Below are positions 1 through 8,775 of a stretch of DNA of 64,000 bases, piece after piece. Position 1 is the first letter of the stretch. Each line of letters starts with the position of its first letter. Location of the stretch: NCBI GenBank assembly GCA_018401435.1, contig JAGYJW010000021.1, positions 1 to 64,000 of the forward strand, given 5' to 3'. The position numbers and the translations under genes were made by a program. Under the pieces are notes generated by a model. That model was not told where the DNA came from, ran no database searches, and saw only the letters and a list, made by a program, of their open reading frames with translations. This DNA is from Deltaproteobacteria bacterium. GTDB lineage: Bacteria > Myxococcota_A > UBA796 > UBA2385.

Positions 1-183
1 AGCCGGGCCACGCAGACCAGTCCAACTCGTTGAGAATGAGCGATTGGCGCACATTTCGGAAGCGAAAGCGGCATCGGGGTCACGGCCACGCCCCCCGCGC
101 CCAGGCCCAGCCTTTGCAGCTCGGCGGCCAGGAAATGCGAGACCGGCCGCCAGCGTCAATGCGAGTGCAGGGATTGCCAACAC
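1..183 (-). CDS. possible exported protein, N-terminal part only (runs off left edge)
   Basis: A short reading frame starts with GTG just downstream of the aminotransferase gene and stays open to the window edge (61 codons). A GAGG Shine-Dalgarno-like motif lies about 8 nt before the GTG. The first ~20 residues are strongly hydrophobic and Ala/Leu-rich, like a signal peptide or membrane anchor, followed by a Gly/Arg-rich stretch. The 14-bp gap to the aminotransferase stop suggests co-transcription. No family is recognisable. The basic n-region expected of a signal peptide is missing from this start, so the frame could also be chance. Confidence 0.3.
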   Translation of the reverse strand, partial: MLAIPALALTLAAGLAFPGRRAAKAGPGRGGRGRDPDAAFASEMCANRSFSTSWTGLRGPA

Positions 184-197
184 AACGCGCGCCTCGT

Positions 198-1706
198 CTA
201 TCGGGCGGCCTGGCCGACCTCGGCGTCGATCTCTTCGAAGACCTCGGCGAGCAGCGCCATCATCAGCTGGCGCTCTGCGTCGGTGATCTCGAAATGCGGG
301 GTGAAGCGCAGGGCGTTGCGGCCGCCATGGATGATGCCCAGGCCGCGCTGGCGACAGCGCTCTTCGGCGCTGCCGGGCCCGATGGCCTGGACCCGCGCGG
401 CGTTCAGCTCGCAGCAGAAGAGCAGGCCCGTGCCCTGCACGCTGGTGATCAGGTCGGGGAAGCGGGCCTGAAGGGCCTTGAGATCCCCGACGAAATTGCA
501 GCCCTGGTCGCGGATATTGGCCCGCACCGCCGGGGTGATCCTGTCCAGCACCGCGCAGGCCACATCCAGACCCCGGGGGTTGGTGGTCATGGTGTTGCCG
601 TAGACGCCCACCCGGTAGAGGTCGGCGGCGTGCTGGGTGAGGCCGAGCACCGACAGCGGGAACTGCCCGGCGTTGATGGCCTTGGACCAGGTCTCCATGT
701 CGGGGGGCTCGGCGTCTTCGAAGCCGGGGTAGTCCATCATCGACAAGGTGCCCCAGGCGCGCAATCCGGCCTGGATGCTGTCAATCAGCAGCAAGGTGCC
801 ATGTTCGCGGGTGAGGCGGCGCAGGCGGTCGTAGAAGGCCCGGGTCATGGAAACGCCCGGCGCGCCTTCGCCCTGCACCGGCTCGGCGAAGAAGGCCTCG
901 ATGAAGACCTGCTCTTTCGCTGCCCGGTCAAAGGCCGCTTGCAAAGCGTCCAGGTCGTTGGCCGGCACCACCCACAGATCGTCGTTGCGGTCGCGGTAGC
1001 TGGCCAGGTGCTTGAGGTAGTTGGCCCGGCTGCTGTGGCTGAAGCGGGCTGGGCGGTCGGTTCTTCCATGGAAGGCGCGTTCAATGCCCATCATTACGCG
1101 ACGTTTGCCCGCATGGGGGCCGCCGGGATCGGTCTGGCGCCGGGCGTTGATGTCGCAGATGCGCGCGCCGACGGTGACGGCCTCGCTGCCGGAATTCATG
1201 CAGATGAAGCGGGCGAAGGGACAGCCGTCCTGGCGGGTGTGACCCAGCTCCTGGCGCATCTTCTCGGTGAAGTCGAGCTGGCTGCGGGAGGCGGTCATGA
1301 TGTTGGCCATGACCTGGGGTCGGGCCAGGGCCTCCAGCACATCGGCGGGGGCGTGGCCGAAGCCCAACATGCCGTAGCCGCCGCTGTCGTGGATGACGGC
1401 GCCATAGGCGGTGACCAGCCAGGGCCCCCGCGCGGCCAGCGCGAGGTAGGGGTTCAGCGCGTCGGTGGCGTAGAAGTTGACGAAGTCGGCCTGCACCGCC
1501 GCGATGGCTTCGGTCTCGGGCCCCGAGAGCAGGTCCGGTCGTTGGGCCGCCAGGGCCTCGAAGGCCTCAGCGGCGGCATCGATTGCGGCGCCGAGATCCG
1601 GGTCCAAGGCGAGGAACTTCTCAACCGTCGCGTCGCTCAGCCCGGTGGAGAAGGCGGGCCCGGTGCGGGCGCGAAGGGCATGGAGGGTCTGGATGGCGGT
1701 GTGCAT
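198..1706 (-). CDS. class III (acetylornithine/lysine-type) PLP-dependent aminotransferase
   Basis: Fold-type I, class III aminotransferase of about 502 residues, longer than the usual 420-450 because of a ~90-residue N-terminal helical segment. Visible family motifs are NSGSEAV (phosphate-binding region), AFHGRT, the EPVQGEGA block and an Asp in LIDSIQAG that should pair with the pyridine nitrogen. The Schiff-base lysine is K342 in TWSKAINAG. Amino donor and acceptor cannot be read from sequence; the overall look is closer to lysine-epsilon/acetylornithine-type enzymes than to GabT. I chose the ATG at 1706, preceded by GAGGA, over a GTG at 1748 with no Shine-Dalgarno. It lies 70 bp downstream of the next gene on the same strand. 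Confidence 0.85.
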   Translation of the reverse strand: MHTAIQTLHALRARTGPAFSTGLSDATVEKFLALDPDLGAAIDAAAEAFEALAAQRPDLLSGPETEAIAAVQADFVNFYATDALNPYLALAARGPWLVTAYGAVIHDSGGYGMLGFGHAPADVLEALARPQVMANIMTASRSQLDFTEKMRQELGHTRQDGCPFARFICMNSGSEAVTVGARICDINARRQTDPGGPHAGKRRVMMGIERAFHGRTDRPARFSHSSRANYLKHLASYRDRNDDLWVVPANDLDALQAAFDRAAKEQVFIEAFFAEPVQGEGAPGVSMTRAFYDRLRRLTREHGTLLLIDSIQAGLRAWGTLSMMDYPGFEDAEPPDMETWSKAINAGQFPLSVLGLTQHAADLYRVGVYGNTMTTNPRGLDVACAVLDRITPAVRANIRDQGCNFVGDLKALQARFPDLITSVQGTGLLFCCELNAARVQAIGPGSAEERCRQRGLGIIHGGRNALRFTPHFEITDAERQLMMALLAEVFEEIDAEVGQAAR

Positions 1707-1775
1707 GGCTTCCTCGTCGGCCTGAAGAGGGGCTAACCGTTTGGCCACCCAGCGGTCGCCTTTGGAGCCCGACCC

Positions 1776-2990
1776 TCAGTCGAGATCCGCGTCGGGCCGC
1801 TTTCGCCGGGACAAGGCCGCGCCGCCTCCGACCAGGCCCACCAGCAGCAGGCCGGGCCCCAGCACCAGGGGCGAGGTCGGGCGGTGCTTGAGGTAATAGC
1901 CAACCCAGCTGTCGAAGCCGATGATGGGCTTGCCGCCGTCGTCTCCGGTGAAGCGGGTGGCGGCCAGCGTCTGGGTGACCGCGGCTTCGAGGCCAGCCTC
2001 GTCCAAGGCCCCTGCCCGGCCCCACAGCTGCATCATGGACGCAGCATAGGGGGCCAGGGCGAGCTTGACGGGCTGTCCGGCCACCGGCGGGCTGTAGAGC
2101 AGGCCCGTCCGGTCGCCCACTGGGACGGGCTTTGCGGCGGCCACGGGCGTCTCTGCCCGTCCAAAATAGCGGGCGTGCACCTCGGCCTCGACCGCATCGA
2201 AGCTGTATTCGTCCAAGGGCCCCACCTGGAGCCCGGTCTTGCAGGCAAAGAGCAGGTCGGGTTCGGCTGCGGCGTTGGGGTGCAGGGCGGTCCAGCAGCG
2301 GTCTTCGGCCAGCTCGGCTTCGCCCATCTTGGCGGTGATCTTGCGGATGGGCTCGATCTCCTTGCCCACGGGCAGCCGCCAGCCCTCGGGCAGGGTGGCC
2401 TGAAAGCCCGCGGCCGTCGAGACGGTGCCGTCGCCGCCGGAAAGCGGGCCGCCATCCAGCTGCATCTGGGCGAGGATCGCGTCCAGGTCGGCTTCGGCGG
2501 CCCGGGTGCTGCTCGCTGCGGACACGGTGCGCAGGTGGACGGTGTGACCCGCTCCTTCAAAGAAGGCGTAGTAGGCCACACCTGCGCCGCCGGCGATCTG
2601 CAGGGACAAGGTGACCATGCCGGTGCGCCGGCCGCCCCGGTCATTCATCTCGGTGCGGGCGATCTGCACCTGGCTGACCCCCTCGTCCTCCAGCTCCTCC
2701 TTGTAGTGGGCGGCCCAGGCGGCGAGGCTGTCGGCGTTGACGGGCACCTGGTACTCGCTCAACCACAGCTTGAAGAGCACGCCCCGGCTGGATTTGGACT
2801 TCAGCTCCCAGTCGGCCCACAGGTCGTTCTCGTAGCCGGCGGGCAGCTTGACCGTGCCACCGAGGTCGTTCATGCGGTAGCCCTCCGCGGACTCGGCGCG
2901 GGCGATCGGGGCGGCCAGCAGGGGGGCGGCGAGCAGGGCCAGGCCCCAAGCGGGCGAGCTGCGGCGGCGGCGGGGCGTCGGTGCGGACAC
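1776..2990 (-). CDS. exported protein with C-terminal membrane anchor, function unknown
   Basis: About 404 residues. The GTG start at 2990 follows GGAGA and gives an Arg-rich n-region, a hydrophobic Ala/Leu core and an AxA-type cleavage site: a clear signal peptide. The open frame continues upstream to 3341, but that part overlaps the divergent membrane protein and lacks signal character. The body is a mixed alpha/beta soluble domain with several Trp/Tyr residues. The last ~35 residues form one hydrophobic helix (LGPGLLLVGLVGGGAA) followed by SRRKR, so the mature protein is probably anchored by its C-terminus and faces the periplasm. No enzymatic motif is recognised. Confidence 0.75.
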   Translation of the reverse strand: MSAPTPRRRRSSPAWGLALLAAPLLAAPIARAESAEGYRMNDLGGTVKLPAGYENDLWADWELKSKSSRGVLFKLWLSEYQVPVNADSLAAWAAHYKEELEDEGVSQVQIARTEMNDRGGRRTGMVTLSLQIAGGAGVAYYAFFEGAGHTVHLRTVSAASSTRAAEADLDAILAQMQLDGGPLSGGDGTVSTAAGFQATLPEGWRLPVGKEIEPIRKITAKMGEAELAEDRCWTALHPNAAAEPDLLFACKTGLQVGPLDEYSFDAVEAEVHARYFGRAETPVAAAKPVPVGDRTGLLYSPPVAGQPVKLALAPYAASMMQLWGRAGALDEAGLEAAVTQTLAATRFTGDDGGKPIIGFDSWVGYYLKHRPTSPLVLGPGLLLVGLVGGGAALSRRKRPDADLD

Positions 2991-3054
2991 GGGGTCTCCA
3001 CGGTCAGGCGGTCCGCCGGCAAGATAGGGTGGCGGGCCCCGGACAGGGAGGCGG

Positions 3055-4512
3055 TTGACAGCCTTCTTGCCTTTTCGTCCGCGCCTGGAGCCTCTGCTGC
3101 CTGCCTCCTCCGCTGCTCCCCCGACCTGGCGCGCCCGGCTGCTTGCCCCTGGCCCGGCCCGGGTGATCGCGCTGGCGCTGGTTCTGGGCTGGATGGTCTG
3201 GGGGATCGACGCGCCGCTGGTAGAGGACAGCCTGTTCTGGTGGGTGCCCAAGGCCCTGCTGGTGGCCCAGGACGGCCCCGCCCGGGTCTTGGCCGGCCCC
3301 TTGCCCCAGGTCATGGCCGAGGCCCTCAGCCCCACCACCACGCCGCCCCAGTGGGCCGCGGGTCTGCCGGATTATGGGCATCCAACCTTGTGGTATCTGT
3401 GGTTGGCCCTCTTTCTGAAGGTGCAGGTGTCGGTGGTGGCCATCCACCTGGCCTGCTTCCTTCCCGCGGCGGCGGCGGCCCTGGGCTTTGTCGAGCTGGG
3501 GCGGCGACTGGGCAACCCCTGGGCTGGGCTCACGCCCTTCCTGCTGCCCCCTGTCCTCGCCCAGCTCTGGCGCCCCGAGCTGGATCTGCCGCTGCTGGCC
3601 CTGGTGCCCTGGGCCCTGGTGGCCCTGGCCGATGGGGCCTGGCGGCGCTTCGCGGTGCTGGCCGCCCTGGCCACCCTCTGCAAAGAGCCGGGGGTGCTGC
3701 TCCTGGCGCCCGCGGTGCTGCGCCTGCTGCGAGAGCGCCGCTTCCGCCTTGCGGCCTTTGCCCCCCTGTTGGCCCTGGGCGCCTGGGCCCTGCTGCATCC
3801 CGGTGGCCTGGCCCGCCCCGAGACCTTGCCCAGCGACGCCTGGACCTGGCTGTCTCGCGATCTGCTGCTGAGCGCCCGCCTGGTCTTCATCGAGCAGGGG
3901 CGCTTCGTGATGCTCCTGGCGCTGCCCTTTCTGGTCAAGCGTTGGGGCGGCGATCTGAGCGCCCAGCTCTGCATGGTGCTGGGCATGACCTGGCTCTTCT
4001 TCTTTTCGATGGTGGGCTTCTCCACCGGCAGCCGACCGGGCTTCGTGCTCACCCATGTGCGCTACTTCGTGCCGGGGATGGCGGTGCTGGTGGTGATGTT
4101 GGGGGCGCGCTGGCCGGTGTTGGCCTTGCCCGGCCTGCTCTTTCTGCACAGTCGGTCGCCTTATGGGCCAGAGGGGTCCTTGTGGGGCATCGACGTGGCC
4201 CGGGCCGAGGTGCTCGCCGCCCCATGGATCGCGGAGAAGGCGGCGATTCGCCCGGTGTGGGTGGGCAGCCACCAGGCGGCCGGCCTCAGCCAGCCCTGGG
4301 CCGGGCGCGTGGACCAGCCCCAGCGCGACTTCCGGGTCTACAGCATGCGCACCACGCCGGATGCCCTGGCGATAGGATCCAGCCTGGTGGTCGCCGACTA
4401 TGGCGAGCCCGGCGGCGCCTTGATCCGCGGCCTGCGCTTGGCCGAAGAGGAGTCCTGGACGGTGGGAGAGGCCACGGTGCGCTCCTTCCGGGTGCTCGAC
4501 CCCGCCCGCTGA
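3055..4512 (+). CDS. polytopic membrane protein, GT-C glycosyltransferase-like
   Basis: About 485 residues with roughly ten hydrophobic segments. An acidic-aromatic segment after the first helix (VEDSLFWW) and a CKEPGVL motif in the middle recall dolichol/undecaprenol-phosphate-sugar dependent GT-C enzymes such as ArnT/PMT relatives, where an acidic pair follows TM1 and KEP occurs in an inner loop. The C-terminal ~120 residues are soluble. This suggests transfer of sugars on the periplasmic face; substrate is unknown. The TTG start is weakly supported (GGGAGG only 3 nt upstream), so the true start could be internal. lnt follows 25 bp downstream on the same strand. Confidence 0.65.
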   Translation: MTAFLPFRPRLEPLLPASSAAPPTWRARLLAPGPARVIALALVLGWMVWGIDAPLVEDSLFWWVPKALLVAQDGPARVLAGPLPQVMAEALSPTTTPPQWAAGLPDYGHPTLWYLWLALFLKVQVSVVAIHLACFLPAAAAALGFVELGRRLGNPWAGLTPFLLPPVLAQLWRPELDLPLLALVPWALVALADGAWRRFAVLAALATLCKEPGVLLLAPAVLRLLRERRFRLAAFAPLLALGAWALLHPGGLARPETLPSDAWTWLSRDLLLSARLVFIEQGRFVMLLALPFLVKRWGGDLSAQLCMVLGMTWLFFFSMVGFSTGSRPGFVLTHVRYFVPGMAVLVVMLGARWPVLALPGLLFLHSRSPYGPEGSLWGIDVARAEVLAAPWIAEKAAIRPVWVGSHQAAGLSQPWAGRVDQPQRDFRVYSMRTTPDALAIGSSLVVADYGEPGGALIRGLRLAEEESWTVGEATVRSFRVLDPAR

Positions 4513-4537
4513 GGCCGCGCGGGATAGCCCAGGGCCC

Positions 4538-6115
4538 ATGCGCTTCCCCTGGATCCTGCTCGCCCTGCTGATCGCCGCTGCCTGGCAGCTGGTGTGGCCG
4601 CCCCAGGCCTGGTCGCTCTTGGATTGGGTGGCTTGGGTGCCGTTGATGGTGGCGTCGATGCGCCTGTCGCCCAAGCGCGCCGCCTTGCTGGGCCTGGCCT
4701 ATGGCACCCTGGCCCACGCGGCCTTCTTCTCCTGGCTGGCGCAGACGGTGGTGACCTTTGGCGGGCTGCCCCTGGCCGTGGGCGTGGCGGTGCTGCTGGT
4801 CTTCTCGCTGGTTCACGCCTGGCCCTTTGCGCTGGTCTTTGGCCTGGGACCGCGGCTGCGGGCGCGTTCTGGCGCTGGGTGGCTGCTGCTGCTGCCGGCC
4901 TTGTGGGTGGTGACCGAGCAGGCGCCGGCCCTCTTTCCCTGGCAGATCGGGGCCGCCCACATCCGCGACCTGCCCACCATCCAGCTGGCCAGCCTCTTTG
5001 GGGCCTCGGGCATCAGCTTCCTGGTGCTGCTGGTCAATGGGCTGCTGGCCGAGCTGATCCTGCGGCGGGCCGAGGGCCGGCCGCCCCCACTGGTGCCCCT
5101 TGTATTGGGTGCTTGCCTGCTGCTGGTCACCCAGGGTTGGGGCGCCTTTCGACAGATGGACCTCGCCCGGCAGCAGGCGGCGGGACCCCAGCTTCGGGTG
5201 GCCCAGCTGCAGGTGGACCTCGACATCGCCGCCCAGAGCCGACTGGACGGCCCCAAGCGCCTGAAGACCTGGATGGACCTGCTGGTGGAGGCCCGTGCGG
5301 ACCGCCCCGACCTGGTGATCTTTCCCGAGGGCGCGCTGCGCACCGAGGTCGAGAGCGACAAGCCCAGCAAGCTCTTTGGCGGCCACAGCCCCCTGGACTT
5401 CTTTGGCAAGATCGCCCGCGAAGGCAAGCTCCACCTGCTGGCCGGCGGCTTGCACATCGGACAGGAGGCGGGGCAGCCGGTGCGCACCAGCGCGGCCTGG
5501 TCCATCAGCCGCCAGGGCGCGCTGCTGGCCCGCACCGACAAGCGGGAGCTGATGCCAATTGGCGAGATCCGACCCTTCGCGGGCAGCATCCCGGCCATCG
5601 CGGCCCTCTTTGGCAGTGGTCGGGACGATCTGCGTCCCGGCATCCGCCCCATCGCCGTGAGCGACCAGACGGCGGCGGGGGTGCCCTACCGCTACACCGT
5701 GCCCATCTGCTACGAGGCCATCCTCAGCGGCACCATGCGCTGGCTCTATCGCGGCGAAGACGGGCCACCCGCCGACCTCTTCGTTGTGATCTCCAACGAC
5801 GCCTGGTTTGGCGACACGGCCTCGCCCTACCAGCACGCGGGGCTGACCGCGGTGCAGGCGGTCGCCTTTGGGCGCCCCATGGTTCGCCAGGCCACCACCG
5901 GGGTGAGCTGGGTGGTAGCCGCCAACGGCGAGATCCGGCACGCCACCGAGCCCTTCACCCGGGTGGCCCGGGTGGTGGAGCTGCCCCTCTTTCACACCGA
6001 CACCGTCTATGCAGCGGGCGGGTGGACCTTCCCCGGATTCTGCGCCCTGGGCCTGCTGCTGACGGCCATCGGGGCCAGGGCGAGAAGGAGGACCGGCAGC
6101 TCCAGCCAGGCGTGA
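4538..6115 (+). CDS. lnt: apolipoprotein N-acyltransferase
   Basis: Lnt transfers an acyl chain from phospholipid to the N-terminal diacylglyceryl-cysteine, the last step of lipoprotein maturation in the inner membrane. The 525-residue protein has the expected N-terminal membrane bundle (about residues 1-205) and a periplasmic nitrilase domain (about 215-490), then a final hydrophobic helix. The nitrilase triad is visible: E264 in IFPEGA, K335 in DKRELMP and C391 in PICYEA, close to E. coli E267/K335/C387. The gene follows the GT-C-like gene closely and its last 109 bp overlap the end of a convergent membrane-protein gene. Its presence fits the large number of lipoproteins in this window. Confidence 0.95.
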   Translation: MRFPWILLALLIAAAWQLVWPPQAWSLLDWVAWVPLMVASMRLSPKRAALLGLAYGTLAHAAFFSWLAQTVVTFGGLPLAVGVAVLLVFSLVHAWPFALVFGLGPRLRARSGAGWLLLLPALWVVTEQAPALFPWQIGAAHIRDLPTIQLASLFGASGISFLVLLVNGLLAELILRRAEGRPPPLVPLVLGACLLLVTQGWGAFRQMDLARQQAAGPQLRVAQLQVDLDIAAQSRLDGPKRLKTWMDLLVEARADRPDLVIFPEGALRTEVESDKPSKLFGGHSPLDFFGKIAREGKLHLLAGGLHIGQEAGQPVRTSAAWSISRQGALLARTDKRELMPIGEIRPFAGSIPAIAALFGSGRDDLRPGIRPIAVSDQTAAGVPYRYTVPICYEAILSGTMRWLYRGEDGPPADLFVVISNDAWFGDTASPYQHAGLTAVQAVAFGRPMVRQATTGVSWVVAANGEIRHATEPFTRVARVVELPLFHTDTVYAAGGWTFPGFCALGLLLTAIGARARRRTGSSSQA

Positions 6116-7047
6116 AGGGCGGCCAGCACCCCATACCAGCCGCGGGCCACCTTGAAGTCCATGCCATAGCCCACCAAGCCCACGGCGGTCAGCACCCCCA
6201 CCAGCGCCACGAAGCGGCGGGTGCTCAGGCGGCTGAGCCCCAGGCGGCTGTCTGCATAGGGGCCACCCGGCGAGAGCCGGGGCAACACGCCGATCACCGC
6301 TGCGTAGTGCATACACTGGGCAAAGACCAGGGCGCTGAAGGCTGCGGTCGCCCAGTCGCGTTCATGCAGACTGGGGTGCAGATAGGCGCTGAAGTTGGAT
6401 TTCAGGCTGCCGGTGGGCAGCAGGCTGAGCTGGGGCCAGGCCAGATCGAAGGCCGATAGCGCGGCCGTGGGCAGACCCGTGGCGATGGCCAGGGGCGCTG
6501 CGACAAAGGCCAGGAGCCCGAGGCGGAGGCCCCGCGCGCGCTCCGCGGCCGGCAAGCCCTCTGCCAGAAAGCCCACTGGCGTCCAGTTGTGCAGGCAGGC
6601 GAGGCCGAGCATGGTCCAGATGGGGGCCAGGGCCAGACCCAGGCCCACCGCCACAACCGCGACCAGGCCGATGGCCAGGGGGCGCCGGCCTCGCCGGGCC
6701 AGGGAGGGCAGGGTGGTCGCCACCAGCCCGGCCACCAGCAGCAGCTCCAGCTGGGTGGCCGGGGTGCCCCCAGCGAGGTGGGCCTGCTTGGCCAGGCGCA
6801 GGGCGGCCACCAGGATCAGCAGCAGGCCGACCCCCTGGGCGACCCGGTCCTCCATGCGGCGGGCGTAGCGGGCCTCGACGAATCGAAGCTCCGCCAACAC
6901 ATGGGCGCCGCCAAAGACCGCCAAGGTCAGGCCATATGTGGCCAGAGGCGCGCAGGTCGCGGCCAAGGCGGCCGAAGCCATCAGGGTGAGGGAGATCGCC
7001 GGGGTTGGCAGGACCCGCGGCCGAGGGCCGGCCGCAGCTTCAGTCAC
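6007..7047 (-). CDS. polytopic membrane protein with conserved-looking intramembrane histidines
   Basis: About 346 residues with 8-9 predicted membrane helices. Several histidines lie in or beside hydrophobic segments: GGAHVLAEL early, ACLHNWTP in the middle, QCMHYAAV later and AALHAW near the end. That spacing is reminiscent of the Brp/Blh carotenoid-cleaving membrane oxygenases, but the resemblance is weak and function stays open. I chose GTG at 7047, which overlaps the upstream stop codon (translational coupling); a TTG at 7062 is the alternative. The C-terminal 109 bp lie antisense to the end of lnt. Confidence 0.65.
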   Translation of the reverse strand: MTEAAAGPRPRVLPTPAISLTLMASAALAATCAPLATYGLTLAVFGGAHVLAELRFVEARYARRMEDRVAQGVGLLLILVAALRLAKQAHLAGGTPATQLELLLVAGLVATTLPSLARRGRRPLAIGLVAVVAVGLGLALAPIWTMLGLACLHNWTPVGFLAEGLPAAERARGLRLGLLAFVAAPLAIATGLPTAALSAFDLAWPQLSLLPTGSLKSNFSAYLHPSLHERDWATAAFSALVFAQCMHYAAVIGVLPRLSPGGPYADSRLGLSRLSTRRFVALVGVLTAVGLVGYGMDFKVARGWYGVLAALHAWLELPVLLLALAPMAVSSRPRAQNPGKVHPPAA

Positions 7048-7270
7048 GCCGCCGCAGGCCAAAGACCAGGGCCGCTCCCAGCAGCAGGCTGGCGCCGGTG
7101 ACGGGGTTCAAGCCGGTGGTGGAGCAGCCCTTGTCGTCGTCATCGTCGTCATCGTCGTCGGAGTTGGTGTCCTCTCCGCCGTCGGTGCCATCGGCGACAT
7201 CGGCAAAGGCCGGGGCCGACAAGGCCAGGCTGAGGGGGAGCAGCATCAACGGCAGGGCGCGACGGATCAT
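7040..7270 (-). CDS. small exported acidic protein with MYXO-CTERM-like tail
   Basis: 76 residues starting at an ATG with a good GGAGG 5 nt upstream. It has a signal peptide (basic MIRR, Leu-rich core, AFA), a short Asp-rich linker including a run of nine Asp residues, then a KGCS motif followed by one hydrophobic helix and a terminal RRR. Cys + helix + Arg cluster is the layout of MYXO-CTERM-type sorting tails. Almost nothing remains after the signal peptide and tail, so it may be a small surface-anchored acidic peptide. Its stop overlaps the start of the downstream membrane protein, suggesting joint expression. Confidence 0.65.
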   Translation of the reverse strand: MIRRALPLMLLPLSLALSAPAFADVADGTDGGEDTNSDDDDDDDDDKGCSTTGLNPVTGASLLLGAALVFGLRRRD

Positions 7271-7340
7271 GGGACCTCCAGGAGCCGGTAGCGTAGCCGA
7301 TGTGCCGACCGGCCGGAAGGCCGCTACGCTGCCATCGGAG

Positions 7341-8771
7341 GTGCCCATCCCCAGCTTCGCCTTGTCCTTGCCCCGGGTGGCCCTGCTGCTGGCCCTTCTG
7401 GTGGGCTGTCAGCCGGCGCCCGTCCCGGGCAAGCTGGTGATCGTGGGCATGGACGGCCTGGACCGCGGCTTCCTCGAAGATCGGCTCTCTGCGGGCCATC
7501 TCCCCCATTTTGCCCGCTTCATCGACCAGGGGCTGATCGCCGACCTGCGCACCACCGAGCCCATCCTGTCGCCCATCATCTGGACCACCGTGGCCAGCGG
7601 CTATCCGGGGTCCTTGCATGGGGTGGGCGGCTGGACCAGCGCCAACGGGAAGCCCTTCAGCGGCGCGGATGTGCGCAGCCGCCGGCTGTGGGATGTGGCC
7701 AGCGCCGCCGATCTGCCGCTGCGGGTGGCCGGCTGGCTGATGACCTGGCCCGCCAGCCCGGTGTCCGGTCAGCTCTTCAGTGACAAGCTGGTCTTTGCCA
7801 TGCCCATGAACAAGTCGCCCGACGATCCGACGGTGGCCATGGCCCAGCGCGAGCACGGAAAGCTGGGGGCCCTGGCCTGGCCCCCTTCGGTCGAAGATGA
7901 AGCCATGGCGCGCATTCCCACCTTGGACGAGCTGGGGTCCTCCCCCTTGCGCGCCCAGGTCGAGGCCTTTGGCGCCCCCTTCCACCCGTGGACCCGGGAC
8001 GAGACCCAGCTGCGGCACCTCGAGGCCGGCAAGGGCCAGGACGAGCGCCTGCAGGCGGTCTACCTGGTGTCTGCCGACCAGGTCAGCCACCTGTTCTGGC
8101 CCTTCACCGACGACCGGGTGGCCCGCACCCTGCGCCAGGACCCCGACGCCCGCATGCGGGCGGCCGCTCGGGATCACCGCGCGGGCACGGGCACGCGGGC
8201 CTACCCCTATGCCCAGGCGCCCATGACCCCCGAGGACTTCGCGATGGGGGCGGCCCAGGTGCCCCTGGTCTACGATTGGCTGGATGAAGCCCTGGGGCGG
8301 GTGATGGCCACGGTGGACCCAACGGTAGACACGGTGGTGGTACTCAGCGACCATGGCTTCCAGCCTGGGCGCAAGGCCCCCGTCTTGAGCGGGGGTCACC
8401 GCGATCTCGCCGTGCTGCTGGCCTGGGGTGCCGCGGTGCGGCCGGGGGCGACCGCGCGGGTCGAGCCCACGGTGATGGATATGGCCCCCACCTTTGCCGC
8501 CCTGCTGGGCCTGCCCGGCGCGGCAGACTGGACGGGCCGGGTGCTCGATGAGCTCTTCGTCATCGGCGATCATCCGGCTCCTTGGCCCACCTGGCAGGTG
8601 GAGGACGCCTCGCTGGCCCTCGATGCGTCGGCCCCCGATGCCGCCGACCAGGCCCTGCTGATGCAGCTGGAGGCCCTGGGCTATGTCGATGACGCGGGGG
8701 CGCCGGTTCTGGGCGCCAGCCGCGAGCTGGGGCGCGCGCCCGCCGAGGACGAGGCCCCACCCAAGCCTTGA
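7341..8771 (+). CDS. alkaline-phosphatase-superfamily (type I phosphodiesterase-like) lipoprotein
   Basis: About 476 residues with a lipoprotein signal (LVGC, lipidated C23). The mature part matches the alkaline phosphatase/nucleotide pyrophosphatase fold: first metal Asp in VGMDG (D38), a Ser/Thr cluster around residues 77-83 where the nucleophile should lie, SADQVSHLFW (DxxxH metal site), LSDHGF (second metal site) and a distal GGHRD histidine. It ends with LEALGYV, a motif often seen at the end of this superfamily. Likely hydrolyses phosphomono- or diesters in the periplasm or at the surface; substrate unknown. Start is GTG at 7341; alternatives downstream (7362, 7377) would also keep the lipobox. 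Confidence 0.8.
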   Translation: MPIPSFALSLPRVALLLALLVGCQPAPVPGKLVIVGMDGLDRGFLEDRLSAGHLPHFARFIDQGLIADLRTTEPILSPIIWTTVASGYPGSLHGVGGWTSANGKPFSGADVRSRRLWDVASAADLPLRVAGWLMTWPASPVSGQLFSDKLVFAMPMNKSPDDPTVAMAQREHGKLGALAWPPSVEDEAMARIPTLDELGSSPLRAQVEAFGAPFHPWTRDETQLRHLEAGKGQDERLQAVYLVSADQVSHLFWPFTDDRVARTLRQDPDARMRAAARDHRAGTGTRAYPYAQAPMTPEDFAMGAAQVPLVYDWLDEALGRVMATVDPTVDTVVVLSDHGFQPGRKAPVLSGGHRDLAVLLAWGAAVRPGATARVEPTVMDMAPTFAALLGLPGAADWTGRVLDELFVIGDHPAPWPTWQVEDASLALDASAPDAADQALLMQLEALGYVDDAGAPVLGASRELGRAPAEDEAPPKP

Positions 8772-8775
8772 GCCC

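Noticed and set aside
30..1736. Long plus-strand open frame (568 codons) opposite the aminotransferase
   Set aside because: Antisense mirror frame of a high-GC gene; Gly/Ala/Arg/Val-heavy, no motif, no ribosome binding site.
3055..3060. TTGACA hexamer as a -35 box
   Set aside because: No -10-like element 16-18 bp downstream; it is probably just the TTG-ACA start of the membrane protein gene.
1884..4571. 895-codon plus-strand frame
   Set aside because: Runs antisense through the anchored protein and out-of-frame through the GT-C-like gene; low-complexity composition, no domain.
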